This document shows positions 1 to 7,683 of a stretch of DNA of 64,000 bases, one piece after another. Each line of letters starts with the position of its first letter. The first letter of the stretch is position 1. Origin of the DNA: Pedobacter africanus (GTDB lineage: Bacteria; Bacteroidota; Bacteroidia; Sphingobacteriales; Sphingobacteriaceae); assembly GCF_900176535.1 (NCBI RefSeq), contig NZ_FWXT01000002.1, positions 496,001-560,000 on the forward strand, in the 5' to 3' direction. The notes under the pieces were generated by a model that saw only the letters and a program-made list of their open reading frames with translations, made no database searches and had not been told where the DNA came from. A program made the position numbers and the translations under genes.

Positions 1-1
1 G

Positions 2-94
2 CAATACAGCCTGGTGCAGGCACTGGATAAAATACGCAGAAGGTTTGGGCAGGATGCGGTAACCAGGGCTGCAGTGATGGACATTAAATTATAG
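2..94 (+). CDS. Y-family DNA polymerase, C-terminal end only
   Basis: Only the last 30 codons are in the window; the gene begins before base 1 and stops with TAG at 92-94. The tail reads as a basic helix followed by RRRFGQDAVTRAA, which resembles the C-terminal end of DinB-type (pol IV) or ImuB-like proteins. The dnaE2-type gene starts only 3 bases downstream, so the two are almost certainly co-transcribed. That pairing is typical of SOS mutagenesis cassettes (a Y-family protein plus an error-prone DnaE). With so little sequence I cannot say whether this is catalytic pol IV or the inactive ImuB form. Confidence 0.55.
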   Translation, partial: QYSLVQALDKIRRRFGQDAVTRAAVMDIKL

Positions 95-97
95 GCC

Positions 98-3037
98 ATG
101 TACCTCAATGTCCATTCTTATTACAGCCTGCGGTATGGCACACTCTCTATTAAAGAACTGGTTGAAGAAGCCAGGGCCCGCGGAATTACCCAGATGGCGC
201 TTACAGACATCAACAATTCTACCGGGGTGATGGAGTTTATGCGGGAATGCCGGGCCAATGGCATCAAGCCTATCGGTGGAATGGAATTCCGCAGGGACAA
301 AAAACTCTTGTACATTGGCATTGCCCGGAACAGGGAAGGCATGAAAGAGCTCAATGACTTTTTGAGTTACCATAACCTGGAACAGAAAGTGTTGCCCGAT
401 AAGCCCTGGCCCTTCCGGCATGCCTATGTTGTTTATCCTTTGGGTGGCAAAGCCGAGCTCGAAGCCAATGAGTACATAGGGGTGCGTTTTGATGAGCTGC
501 ACCAGTTTTACAACAGGGAATCCGGAAACGCGGATAAACTGCTGGTACTTCAGCCTGTATTTATGGCCAGCAGAATTGGCTACCGCTTACATGAATATTT
601 GCGGGGCATAGACCTGAATACCCTCATTACCATGGTAGAACACGAAGACAAATGCAAGGAAACAGATCTGTTCTTAAAACCTGGCGAGCTGGAAGCGAAG
701 TTTAGCAAGTACGCTTTTATACTAGACAATACCCGCAGGCTGATGGACAGCTGCGTAATGGATTATCCAGAAGGAAAAATTAAACTGAACAGAAAAACAT
801 TTACCGGAAATGCCCATGACGATAAAGCTTTACTGGAGAAGCTGGCGATGGAAGGCATGTTGTACCGTTATGGCCCCAAGAACAAAGAGGCGCAAAAGCG
901 GGTTAAAAATGAACTCAAGGTAATTGTAGACCTGGATTTCTGTGCTTATTTCCTGATTACCAACGATATTATTCAATATTCTATGCGCAGGGGTTATTAT
1001 CATGTAGGCAGAGGTTCGGGTGCGAACAGTATGGTGGCTTATTGCCTGCGCATTACCGATGTTGACCCCATAACGCTTGATCTTTATTTTGAGCGTTTTT
1101 TAAACGCTGAGCGTACTTCTCCGCCAGATTTTGACATTGATTACAGTTGGGATGAGCGGGAAGATGTGCAGGATTACATCTTTAAACGCTACGGCAGGGA
1201 GCATACCGCATTATTGGGTACCATGTCTACCTTTAAAGACCGCTCTGTGATCAGGGAAATTGGCAAGGTTATGGGCTTGCCCAAATCAGAAATTGACGGA
1301 TTTACTGATCCCAGCCGTGCTGCTGCCAACAGGGACAATGATACCTTTAAAAAGATCACGGCCATCTATGAGCTCATGGGCAAAATGCCCAACCAAAGGA
1401 GTATTCATGCTGGCGGCGTGCTGATTTCCGAAGAGCCGATAACTTATTATACTGCCCTGGATTTACCGCCTAAGGGAATGCCAACTGTACAATGGGACAT
1501 GTACGAGGCCGAAGATATTGGTTATGATAAATATGATATCCTTTCGCAACGGGGAATTGGCCACATTAAGGAAGCGGTTAAGCTGGTGGCCCGGAACCAG
1601 GGCAAAAATATCGATATACACCAGGTAAAGGATTTTATGAAAGACCCTAACCTGAATGCACGGTTAAAAACAGGCAATACCATAGGCTGTTTTTATATAG
1701 AATCTCCGGCCATGCGGCAGCTGCTGACCAAGCTGGTATGCGACAATTACCTGACCCTAGTTGCGGCAAGCTCCATTATACGCCCGGGTGTGGCCCAGTC
1801 AGGTATGATGAAAACCTATATTCAGAATTTTCATGCTCCCGACAAGGTAAGGTACCTGCATCCAGTAATGCAGGAGCAATTAAAAGAAACTTTTGGGGTG
1901 ATGGTATACCAGGAAGATGTGATTAAGGTGTGTATTCATTATGGCGGTATGGATGGCACAGATGCTGATATTCTGCGCAGGGGCATGAGCGGAAAATACC
2001 GTTCCCGTGTAGAGTTTGACCGTTTGGTAGAAAAGTTTCATGAGGGTACCTTGATGCTGGGTAGGCCCGAAGACGTTACCCGGGAAGTATGGCGCCAGGT
2101 ATCGAGCTTTGCAGGTTATAGTTTTTCTAAGGCACACTCGGCCAGCTTTGCGGTTGAAAGTTACCAGAGCCTGTACCTGAAAACCTATTACCCGATGGAA
2201 TTCATGGTTGGCGTACTGAACAATTACGGAGGCTTTTACACGCGCTGGTTGTATGTGCATGAACTGCGCAGGGCAGGGGCCAAGGTGCATCTTCCCTGTG
2301 TGAACCAAAGCAGTGCTACGGTAGCTATCCAGGCTAGGGATGCTTACCTGGGCTTTGTGGGCATTCAGGGCCTGGAGGCAAAGTTTACGGAACTAATTCC
2401 TGAAGAGCGGAGATTAAACGGCAGGTATACAGACCTGGAAGATTTTGTGAGGCGTACGGAAATCCGTTTGGAACAGGTGGTGATTTTGATCCGCTGCGGT
2501 GCGCTCAGGTTTACCGGCAAAAGTAAGAAAACCTTGTTGTGGGATGTGCATGCCATGTTGGGCCAGAAAACAAGACCATCGTCCCATTCGGAATTGTTTC
2601 ATACCCCGGTAAAGCATTATAAAATGCCGGAGCTACAGGATACCCGGCTTGAAGATGCCTACCATGAGCTGGAATTACTGGGTTTTCCGCTCACGCTTTC
2701 GATGTTTGATTTGCTCAAAACACCGTACAGGGGAGATATCCGTACTAAAGACCTGATGAAATATGTTGGACAAACAGTGAGAATGGTGGGGCGGTATGTA
2801 TGTGAGAAAACCGTACGTACCAAAAACAATAAGAAAATGTGGTTCGGCACTTTTCTGGATGCGGACGGTGATTTTTTTGATACCACGCATTTCTCAAACA
2901 GCACCCCGGTGTATCCGTTTAGAGGTGCGGGATGTTATTTGATTATGGGTAAAGTAGTTGAGGATTTTGGCTTTCCGAGCGTTGAAGTGGTTAAATTTGC
3001 CAAGTTGGAGATTGTAGGGAACCCGATTATGGATTGA
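98..3037 (+). CDS. dnaE2: DNA polymerase III alpha-type subunit, error-prone DnaE2/ImuC class
   Basis: This is a C-family DNA polymerase of 979 residues, clearly shorter than replicative DnaE (about 1,160 or more) and in the size range of DnaE2/ImuC. The N-terminal PHP domain is degenerate: NVHSYYSL stands where HxH is usual, and TDIN where TDH is expected, so metal-dependent proofreading is unlikely. The palm is intact, with GRGSGANS near residue 303, catalytic PDFDID near 345 and the KYDIL aspartate near 479. FSKAHSASFA lies near 677, and an OB-like region occupies about 865-970. The ATG is 3 bases after the Y-family polymerase stop, indicating one operon. The inferred role is translesion synthesis; a second replicative DnaE should exist elsewhere in the genome. 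Confidence 0.88.
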   Translation: MYLNVHSYYSLRYGTLSIKELVEEARARGITQMALTDINNSTGVMEFMRECRANGIKPIGGMEFRRDKKLLYIGIARNREGMKELNDFLSYHNLEQKVLPDKPWPFRHAYVVYPLGGKAELEANEYIGVRFDELHQFYNRESGNADKLLVLQPVFMASRIGYRLHEYLRGIDLNTLITMVEHEDKCKETDLFLKPGELEAKFSKYAFILDNTRRLMDSCVMDYPEGKIKLNRKTFTGNAHDDKALLEKLAMEGMLYRYGPKNKEAQKRVKNELKVIVDLDFCAYFLITNDIIQYSMRRGYYHVGRGSGANSMVAYCLRITDVDPITLDLYFERFLNAERTSPPDFDIDYSWDEREDVQDYIFKRYGREHTALLGTMSTFKDRSVIREIGKVMGLPKSEIDGFTDPSRAAANRDNDTFKKITAIYELMGKMPNQRSIHAGGVLISEEPITYYTALDLPPKGMPTVQWDMYEAEDIGYDKYDILSQRGIGHIKEAVKLVARNQGKNIDIHQVKDFMKDPNLNARLKTGNTIGCFYIESPAMRQLLTKLVCDNYLTLVAASSIIRPGVAQSGMMKTYIQNFHAPDKVRYLHPVMQEQLKETFGVMVYQEDVIKVCIHYGGMDGTDADILRRGMSGKYRSRVEFDRLVEKFHEGTLMLGRPEDVTREVWRQVSSFAGYSFSKAHSASFAVESYQSLYLKTYYPMEFMVGVLNNYGGFYTRWLYVHELRRAGAKVHLPCVNQSSATVAIQARDAYLGFVGIQGLEAKFTELIPEERRLNGRYTDLEDFVRRTEIRLEQVVILIRCGALRFTGKSKKTLLWDVHAMLGQKTRPSSHSELFHTPVKHYKMPELQDTRLEDAYHELELLGFPLTLSMFDLLKTPYRGDIRTKDLMKYVGQTVRMVGRYVCEKTVRTKNNKKMWFGTFLDADGDFFDTTHFSNSTPVYPFRGAGCYLIMGKVVEDFGFPSVEVVKFAKLEIVGNPIMD

Positions 3038-3092
3038 TTTTCCAATTACAGCTTTCTAACCAGATCTTTCCGCCATGGTGGCAAGAGGCCTG

Positions 3093-3443
3093 CTATGCTT
3101 TCTCTTCAAGATAATTTATAATCAGTGTTTCGATTTGAAGTGGTAAATCATTGTTAGCCGTATTATCAAGTGTATGCTCGGCTTTAGGATCTTTGGAAAT
3201 AAATACACCTTTTTCTGCATCGAATTTAAGATAGCCCATATCAAAAAAACGTTCTTCAATGGCATGCGAGGAATCCATAGACTGGAAGTGAAGTTCCTTT
3301 ACAGCTGATGAGTTTTTGTTGATCATAAGCCATTTGAAGCGATCTTTTTTAGGCGCATAAATGGGCAGCTTTGTGAGTTTGATTTCTACAATGCAGAACA
3401 GTTCATTATCCAGAAAATAGAGGCATTCAAAATCGACCGGCAT
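3093..3443 (-). CDS. Hypothetical protein, 116 aa
   Basis: I do not recognise this protein. It is soluble and mixed in charge, with no signal peptide, membrane segment or metal-binding motif. The N-terminal half (VDFECLYFLDNELFCIVEIKL) looks like beta strands, and the C-terminal 25 residues could form a helix. It starts at an ATG and stands alone: the polymerase gene converges on it from the left and a 316-base gap lies upstream. The open frame, ATG start and ordinary codon use support a real gene. Confidence 0.6.
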   Translation of the reverse strand: MPVDFECLYFLDNELFCIVEIKLTKLPIYAPKKDRFKWLMINKNSSAVKELHFQSMDSSHAIEERFFDMGYLKFDAEKGVFISKDPKAEHTLDNTANNDLPLQIETLIINYLEEKA

Positions 3444-3759
3444 TTACATTTAGTTGTTTTAGCCTGCAAATTTATTCTTTTTGTTCAATTGAAATGCTGG
3501 ATTTTGGTTTACTTCCGAAATTATTGTGACTCCAAAAAAGTCATTAAGCGATAACACGTGTTTTTACCTTGTCTGAATGTTAAAAGCGTTATTAATACCT
3601 GTTTTTAAAATGTATGAAACATTTAGCTTTCCTGATCGGTAATGTAGTGGAAAGCGTTATTTTTAGATTTGTGGCTGCAGAGTGTTGGATAACCCTCTGC
3701 AGCATTATTAGGATAGCTTTCTTAAAATTGAAAAGGAGCGAATGATGAAACCCAGGATC
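3444..3759. other. Intergenic region, about 316 bp
   Basis: This separates two minus-strand genes. It is AT-rich with no open frame of note apart from a 13-codon frame at 3742-3783, which is antisense to the end of the CinA gene. Its one visible structure is the hairpin at 3674-3703, preceded by a TAGATTTG motif at 3664-3671 that matches the Bacteroidetes -7 consensus but has no matching -33 box. Confidence 0.6.
3674..3703. other. Intergenic hairpin
   Basis: The arms GCTGCAGAG and CTCTGCAGC form a perfect 9-bp stem around a 12-base loop that can itself pair GTT with AAC. No U-tract follows on either strand, so a standard intrinsic terminator is not supported. It could be a processed 3' end of the upstream CinA-family gene on the minus strand, or a regulatory hairpin. 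Confidence 0.4.
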
Positions 3760-4275
3760 TTAAGCAGTTATTGGTTTTTTTAAGTTGTTCAAATATTGAT
3801 ACAAATGCCTGGCGAGGCAGATGATTGTTTGGGACACAACATCTTCCGGATTACCCTTGAAAACCATTCTTTCGTCGAGTATTTGCTGCTTTCCCTGAAT
3901 TCCATGAAGAAACATAGTGCCTACCGGTTTACCTGCTGTTTCGCTTCCACCGGGTGCGGTGAGCCCGGTGCAGCCGATGTGGATGTTAGCCGGAATGAGT
4001 TTTTGGAGGCCTTTTGTGATTGATCGGGTGACCGTTTCGGATTCAGGTGTAAATTCTTTGAGCTGTTGCTTAGGTACATCCAGCAGGCTGCATTTTAAAT
4101 CGGCATCATAACAGACGATACCGCCTTTCAGAAATTTTCCCGCATCAGGTATCATCGCGAACTCAGCGCAAATACGGCCTGCAGTTGCGCTTTCGGCAAA
4201 GGCGATAGTCAATTTATGCCGGATCAATAATTTACCACATAGTTGTATGTCTGTATTAGCTATATCTTTTTTCAT
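3760..4275 (-). CDS. CinA C-terminal family protein (nicotinamide-nucleotide amidase type)
   Basis: This is a stand-alone CinA C-terminal domain of 171 residues, the PncC class that deamidates nicotinamide mononucleotide to nicotinate mononucleotide in NAD recycling. Visible family motifs are AESATAGRICAEF near residue 28, KGGIVCYD near 52, a serine/threonine-rich segment with SETVTRSI, and GCTGLTAPGG near 103, followed by GKPVGTMFLHG. It lacks the N-terminal molybdopterin-binding domain of full-length CinA. The helix after the first motif normally has a C/G-rich continuation that is less conserved here, so catalytic activity is inferred. Copy A of the repeated small-RNA-like element lies about 140 bases upstream on the same strand. 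Confidence 0.8.
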   Translation of the reverse strand: MKKDIANTDIQLCGKLLIRHKLTIAFAESATAGRICAEFAMIPDAGKFLKGGIVCYDADLKCSLLDVPKQQLKEFTPESETVTRSITKGLQKLIPANIHIGCTGLTAPGGSETAGKPVGTMFLHGIQGKQQILDERMVFKGNPEDVVSQTIICLARHLYQYLNNLKKPITA

Positions 4276-4415
4276 TGGAACACAATAGAGTCGGTTTGTT
4301 GAGCTCAGAACAATTTTGGTTTTGGGATTGTTCTGCTTAAAAGCTTACCACTATGAAAAATGTATGGAATGCCTTTAAGGGAGGAGTTACAGAAGCGCTT
4401 GAATGGCCGGGCATT

Positions 4416-4473
4416 AAAAAAAGCGGGAATGATAATCCAACCATTCTCCGCTTTCATCTAAATTAACGCTCTC
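4416..4473 (-). ncRNA. Candidate small RNA / repeated hairpin element, copy A
   Basis: On the minus strand the element starts GAGAGCGTTAATTT and continues into a hairpin. The arms are AAAGCGG-A-GAATG and CATTCCCGCTTT (12 bp with one bulged A, about 10-base loop), and the element ends in a run of seven T. The same 14-base leader plus hairpin plus U-tract occurs at 48030-48087 and 56581-56633. This copy lies between marR (stop at 4552) and the CinA gene (start at 4275), all on the minus strand. I see no clear TAnnTTTG promoter directly upstream, so it could be made as the 3' end of the marR transcript or serve as its terminator. Confidence 0.45.
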
Positions 4474-4551
4474 GGATATATTACGCCTTATTTCCTGAAT
4501 TATTGTTTACGTTAGTAAAATCAAGTATTTATTCTTTATTGCGTTTTATAC

Positions 4552-4968
4552 TTATAAATTTTTAATAACTTTTGACAATAAGGAGGTAAGGCTTTTCAGT
4601 TCTGTCCTGGTAAGCGTTTTTGATGCGTTCTGAACAACCGTTTCCCGGAAATTTTCGGAATTGTCAATGATAAAACGCCCCTTATCGGCCACGCTCAGAT
4701 TGAAGATCCTGCGGTCTGCAGCCGATTGTTCCTGTTCAATGAAACCATTCTCGATAAGAAATTTAAGTTGCCGGGAGATGGCAGGGGCACTGATATTAAA
4801 AGCCCTTGCTATTTGTTTACCGGTGCATTGATCATGCCGGTATACATACTCTATTATATTGTAGTGCGTTGCCGTCACACCATTGATGTCACCTTTATTC
4901 ATGTTTGCCAATATGAAGCATTGCAGATCTGTAAATACTTCATAAAAAAGCTTTTCTTCTTTGTCCAT
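4552..4968 (-). CDS. MarR-family transcriptional regulator
   Basis: This is a winged-helix repressor of 138 residues. The recognition region reads TGKQIARAFNISAPAISRQLKFLIENGFIEQ, followed by the wing SAADRRIFNLSVADKG, the standard MarR layout. I chose the ATG at 4968 (MDKEEKLFYE). The longer frame begins with TTG at 5004 and would place coding sequence across the promoter and palindromic operator. The gene is divergent from the UvrA-like gene at 5016 with a perfect 12-bp inverted repeat between them, so it probably represses both itself and the ABC protein. The ligand is unknown; a drug or DNA-damaging natural product is a reasonable guess from the partner. Confidence 0.88.
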   Translation of the reverse strand: MDKEEKLFYEVFTDLQCFILANMNKGDINGVTATHYNIIEYVYRHDQCTGKQIARAFNISAPAISRQLKFLIENGFIEQEQSAADRRIFNLSVADKGRFIIDNSENFRETVVQNASKTLTRTELKSLTSLLSKVIKNL

Positions 4969-4990
4969 TCCATTATAATAGTTAACTTTG
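4960..4990 (+). promoter_or_regulatory. Promoter of the UvrA-like gene
   Basis: TTTG at 4960-4963, a 19-base spacer and TAACTTTG at 4983-4990 match the Bacteroidetes consensus TTTG-N19-TAnnTTTG exactly. Transcription should begin near 4996, about 20 bases before the ATG at 5016. The -7 box sits inside the palindromic operator, so a bound repressor would block it. Confidence 0.7.
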
Positions 4991-5001
4991 TTAACTATTA
5001 T
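4975..5001. promoter_or_regulatory. Palindromic operator between marR and the UvrA-like gene
   Basis: ATAATAGTTAAC (4975-4986) and GTTAACTATTAT (4990-5001) form a perfect 12-bp inverted repeat around TTT. MarR dimers bind palindromes of this size, and the site lies in the divergent gap next to a marR gene. It covers the -7 box of the plus-strand promoter and lies just downstream of the minus-strand -7 box. Confidence 0.75.
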
Positions 5002-5009
5002 CAAAGTTA
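5002..5009 (-). promoter_or_regulatory. -7 element of marR
   Basis: Read on the minus strand this is TAACTTTG, the same octamer as the -7 box of the divergent gene and a full match to TAnnTTTG. Transcription would begin around 4995, inside the palindrome, and marR starts at 4968. No TTTG is found at the ideal distance upstream, so the promoter may be weak or depend on spacing. Confidence 0.5.
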
Positions 5010-5015
5010 ATTAAA

Positions 5016-7283
5016 ATGACGGAGATTATCATTACAAATGCCAGGCAAAATAACCTGAAGAATGTTTCTGTTGCCATACCCAAAAACAAGATTGTAGTTT
5101 TTACAGGTGTTTCAGGCTCGGGGAAATCATCGCTCGTATTTGAAACGATTGGTGCAGAAGCGCAGCGTCAGTTTAACGAAACACAAAATAGCTTTATCAG
5201 GAACCGGCTCCAGCATATTGGAGTAGCGGATGTAGATAAGATCGAAAACCTGAACGTACCCATTATCATTAACCAAAAAAGGCTTGGCGGAAGCGCCAGG
5301 TCTACTGTAGGAACAGCTACAGACGTTTATGCATCTTTGAGGCTTCTGTTTTCCAGAATGGGAAAGCCGTTTGTAGGGTATTCCAATGTGTTTTCCTTCA
5401 ACAATCCATTAGGCATGTGCCCCGAATGCGAGGGGCTTGGCTTTGTGCAGACAGTAAAAGTTAATGCCCTTATCGATAAGCAGAAGTCGCTCAATGAAGG
5501 TGCAATTCTGTTTCCGACTTTTCAGCCTGGTGGCTGGCGCTTAACGAGATACACGCTGTCGGGCTATTTCGATAATGATAAAAAGTTGGGCGATTATAGT
5601 GAAAAAGAAATGGACAGACTTTTAAATGCCCCAGAACATAGACCTAAAAAGCCCAGTCCGGAATGGGGGAAGACCGTGAAATACGAGGGTATAATCCCCC
5701 GGATCGAAAAGGCATTTCTAAAAAAGGAATCAAAGGAAAACATCACCCGAAAAGAGGCTTTAAAAAATATCATTGTAACCAAGCCCTGCCTGGCCTGCGG
5801 GGGTAAAAGACTAAACGGTAAGATCCTGTCCTGCAAAATCCGCAATAAAAATATTGCGGACTGCACCGCGCTTTCCATAGACGGGCTTTTGGAGTTTGTT
5901 GATTCGCTTGATTCGAATACCTATGAAATTATACTTGATGAACTTAAAAAGAAGCTAAGGAACATCATAGGTATTGGGCTACAGTACCTGACCCTGGACA
6001 GGGCTACAAACACACTTTCGGGTGGAGAAAGCCAAAGGATAAAAATGGTAAGGAATCTTGGGAACAACCTCACAGACCTGCTCTATGTATTTGACGAGCC
6101 AAGCATCGGACTGCACCCACAAGATCTGCAGAACATCGCTTCAATTATCAAACAGATAAGGGATAAGGGAAATTCGGTATTGATTGTTGAGCATGACCCC
6201 GATCTTATCAAAATAGCCGATTGGATTATTGATATGGGACCACAGTCGGGAAAAAGCGGCGGTAAGATTGTTTATGAGGGAACTTTTGAGGGTTTAAAAA
6301 AATCTAAAGGAAAAACAGGTTTATATTTTGCAAAGGCACCTAAGGCAAATACCCAGCCAAGGAAGGCACAAGATTATTTGGAAATTGAAAATGCCTATCT
6401 CCATAATCTTAAAAACGTCAGCATAAAAATCCCAAAAAATGTAATTACAGTAGTTACAGGAGTTGCGGGATCTGGCAAGAGTACGCTAATCAATAAGGTA
6501 CTACCTGAGTTTTATCCGCAAATAACGGTTATTGACCAATCTCTTTTTGCTGCCAGTATACGATCCAACCTGCTTACCTACCTTCACCTTTCAGATAATT
6601 TAAGGGAACGGTTTTCTAAGGCAAACCATGTTTCTCCGAAGCTTTTCAGCAAAAATAGCGAAGGTGCCTGCAAAAATTGCAAAGGCATTGGAGTAGAAAA
6701 AATTGACCTGGCATTTATGGAAGATATAGAACAGCCCTGCGAAGTTTGCGGAGGATCTGGATTTAATCCAGAGGTCTTAAAATACAGTTATAATGGTAAA
6801 AACATCATTGAGGTAATGGACATGACCGTTGAAGAAGCCATTGATTTTTTTCCTGATGAGTTGTATCACCTGTCTTTTAACATCCTGTCTACGCTAGGGT
6901 TGGGCTACCTGACTTTGGGGCAGCGACTGGACAGCTTTTCCGGTGGGGAAAGGCAACGCCTGAAATTAACGAGGGAACTTACACAATCCGATAAAACGAT
7001 TGTTCTTGATGAACCAAGTACCGGTCTACACCCAAGTGATACCCAGAAGCTGCTGGATTTTATGGATGCCATGACCGAAAAAGGAAATACATTGATAGTT
7101 ATAGAACATAATCTTGATGTCATTGCCCATGCAGATTGGATTATTGATATTGGTCCGGGAGCCGGGCAATACGGAGGAAAGGTTCTATTCTCGGGAACAG
7201 TTACTGAGCTATTGAAAGATAAGGTTTCTTTAACGGCAAAACACCTGAGACTGCATCTGGGTAAGCCGCCAATTGGAGATTAA
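5016..7283 (+). CDS. UvrA-like tandem ABC ATPase (UvrA2 / drug-resistance class)
   Basis: Tandem ABC protein of 755 residues against about 940 for UvrA. Walker A GVSGSGKSS at residue 31, first zinc pair CPEC near 133, CLACGG near 258, signature LSGGESQR near 331 and DEPSIGLHP near 360 form the first ATPase. GVAGSGKST near 480, zinc cysteines CKNC and CEVC (about 551 and 574), FSGGERQR near 641 and DEPSTGLHP near 666 form the second. Only about 100 residues separate Walker A from the first zinc pair, so the UvrB-binding domain of canonical UvrA is missing. Known relatives (UvrA2, DrrC-like) act in tolerance to DNA-binding drugs. It is divergently transcribed from marR, which fits inducible resistance. 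A canonical uvrA should exist elsewhere. Confidence 0.85.
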   Translation: MTEIIITNARQNNLKNVSVAIPKNKIVVFTGVSGSGKSSLVFETIGAEAQRQFNETQNSFIRNRLQHIGVADVDKIENLNVPIIINQKRLGGSARSTVGTATDVYASLRLLFSRMGKPFVGYSNVFSFNNPLGMCPECEGLGFVQTVKVNALIDKQKSLNEGAILFPTFQPGGWRLTRYTLSGYFDNDKKLGDYSEKEMDRLLNAPEHRPKKPSPEWGKTVKYEGIIPRIEKAFLKKESKENITRKEALKNIIVTKPCLACGGKRLNGKILSCKIRNKNIADCTALSIDGLLEFVDSLDSNTYEIILDELKKKLRNIIGIGLQYLTLDRATNTLSGGESQRIKMVRNLGNNLTDLLYVFDEPSIGLHPQDLQNIASIIKQIRDKGNSVLIVEHDPDLIKIADWIIDMGPQSGKSGGKIVYEGTFEGLKKSKGKTGLYFAKAPKANTQPRKAQDYLEIENAYLHNLKNVSIKIPKNVITVVTGVAGSGKSTLINKVLPEFYPQITVIDQSLFAASIRSNLLTYLHLSDNLRERFSKANHVSPKLFSKNSEGACKNCKGIGVEKIDLAFMEDIEQPCEVCGGSGFNPEVLKYSYNGKNIIEVMDMTVEEAIDFFPDELYHLSFNILSTLGLGYLTLGQRLDSFSGGERQRLKLTRELTQSDKTIVLDEPSTGLHPSDTQKLLDFMDAMTEKGNTLIVIEHNLDVIAHADWIIDIGPGAGQYGGKVLFSGTVTELLKDKVSLTAKHLRLHLGKPPIGD

Positions 7284-7434
7284 AAAGCCCTAATGATGTC
7301 AATTCCTTTTATCTGAAATATGGTTCAGAGATTAGTCCGTCGCATCATGCGGTAACAACAAAAGAAATAGAGGTAGAAACGGGTAATAATTCTGTTCAGG
7401 AAAATGCTTCTGAGTTTAAAAGTGGCACCCTTTA
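7284..7434 (+). other. Open frame without a start after the UvrA-like gene
   Basis: In the frame shifted from the UvrA-like gene, an uninterrupted 49-codon stretch runs from its stop to TAG at 7432-7434. The conceptual product includes SPNDVNSFYLKYGSEIS and is hydrophilic. It has no usable start codon. It may be a lost C-terminal extension after an indel, a gene remnant, or chance. I recognise no family. Confidence 0.2.
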
Positions 7435-7674
7435 GCCGAAAATACTATGAAATGCGCTTCTGCAATCTTTGGCAATTTCAATTGGCAATCCTTCTTTTAT
7501 ATGAAAGTGGATTTTGCCTTCCTGTGCAAAGCACCTAAGATAGCTTGTTAAAGCGCCAGGCTGACTATCAGACTGGAAAAAAAGTTGATGGACTTTGGCT
7601 ATCTCGGCAAGCTTTTCATTGAAAAGCGAGGCCTGAAATGGAGTGGCAGCAACGCCTTTTGGGAATACGAACAT
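7432..7674 (-). CDS. Hypothetical small protein, 80 aa
   Basis: Small soluble protein that I do not recognise. It has an ATG start 9 bases after the stop of the cold-shock-domain gene on the same strand, so the two probably share an mRNA. The sequence has alternating hydrophobic and polar residues with no membrane segment or signal peptide (MFVFPKGVAATPFQASLFNEKL at the start, GLPIEIAKDCRSAF near the end). The close spacing is the main support for it being a gene. Confidence 0.45.
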   Translation of the reverse strand: MFVFPKGVAATPFQASLFNEKLAEIAKVHQLFFQSDSQPGALTSYLRCFAQEGKIHFHIKEGLPIEIAKDCRSAFHSIFG

Positions 7675-7683
7675 ATGTTACGA

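Noticed and set aside
3742..3783. A 13-codon frame preceded by AAGGAG, resembling a leader peptide
   Set aside because: It is antisense to the 3' end of the CinA-family gene, no gene follows on the plus strand, and strong ribosome binding sites are not typical of this organism.
4353..4466. A 37-codon ATG-started frame on the plus strand between the CinA and marR genes
   Set aside because: It lies antisense to the repeated hairpin element (copy A), and its end matches the conserved leader read in reverse, so it is better explained by that element.
5002..5004. TTG start for marR adding 12 residues
   Set aside because: The extra codons fall within the palindromic operator and the minus-strand promoter; the ATG at 4968 leaves both intact.
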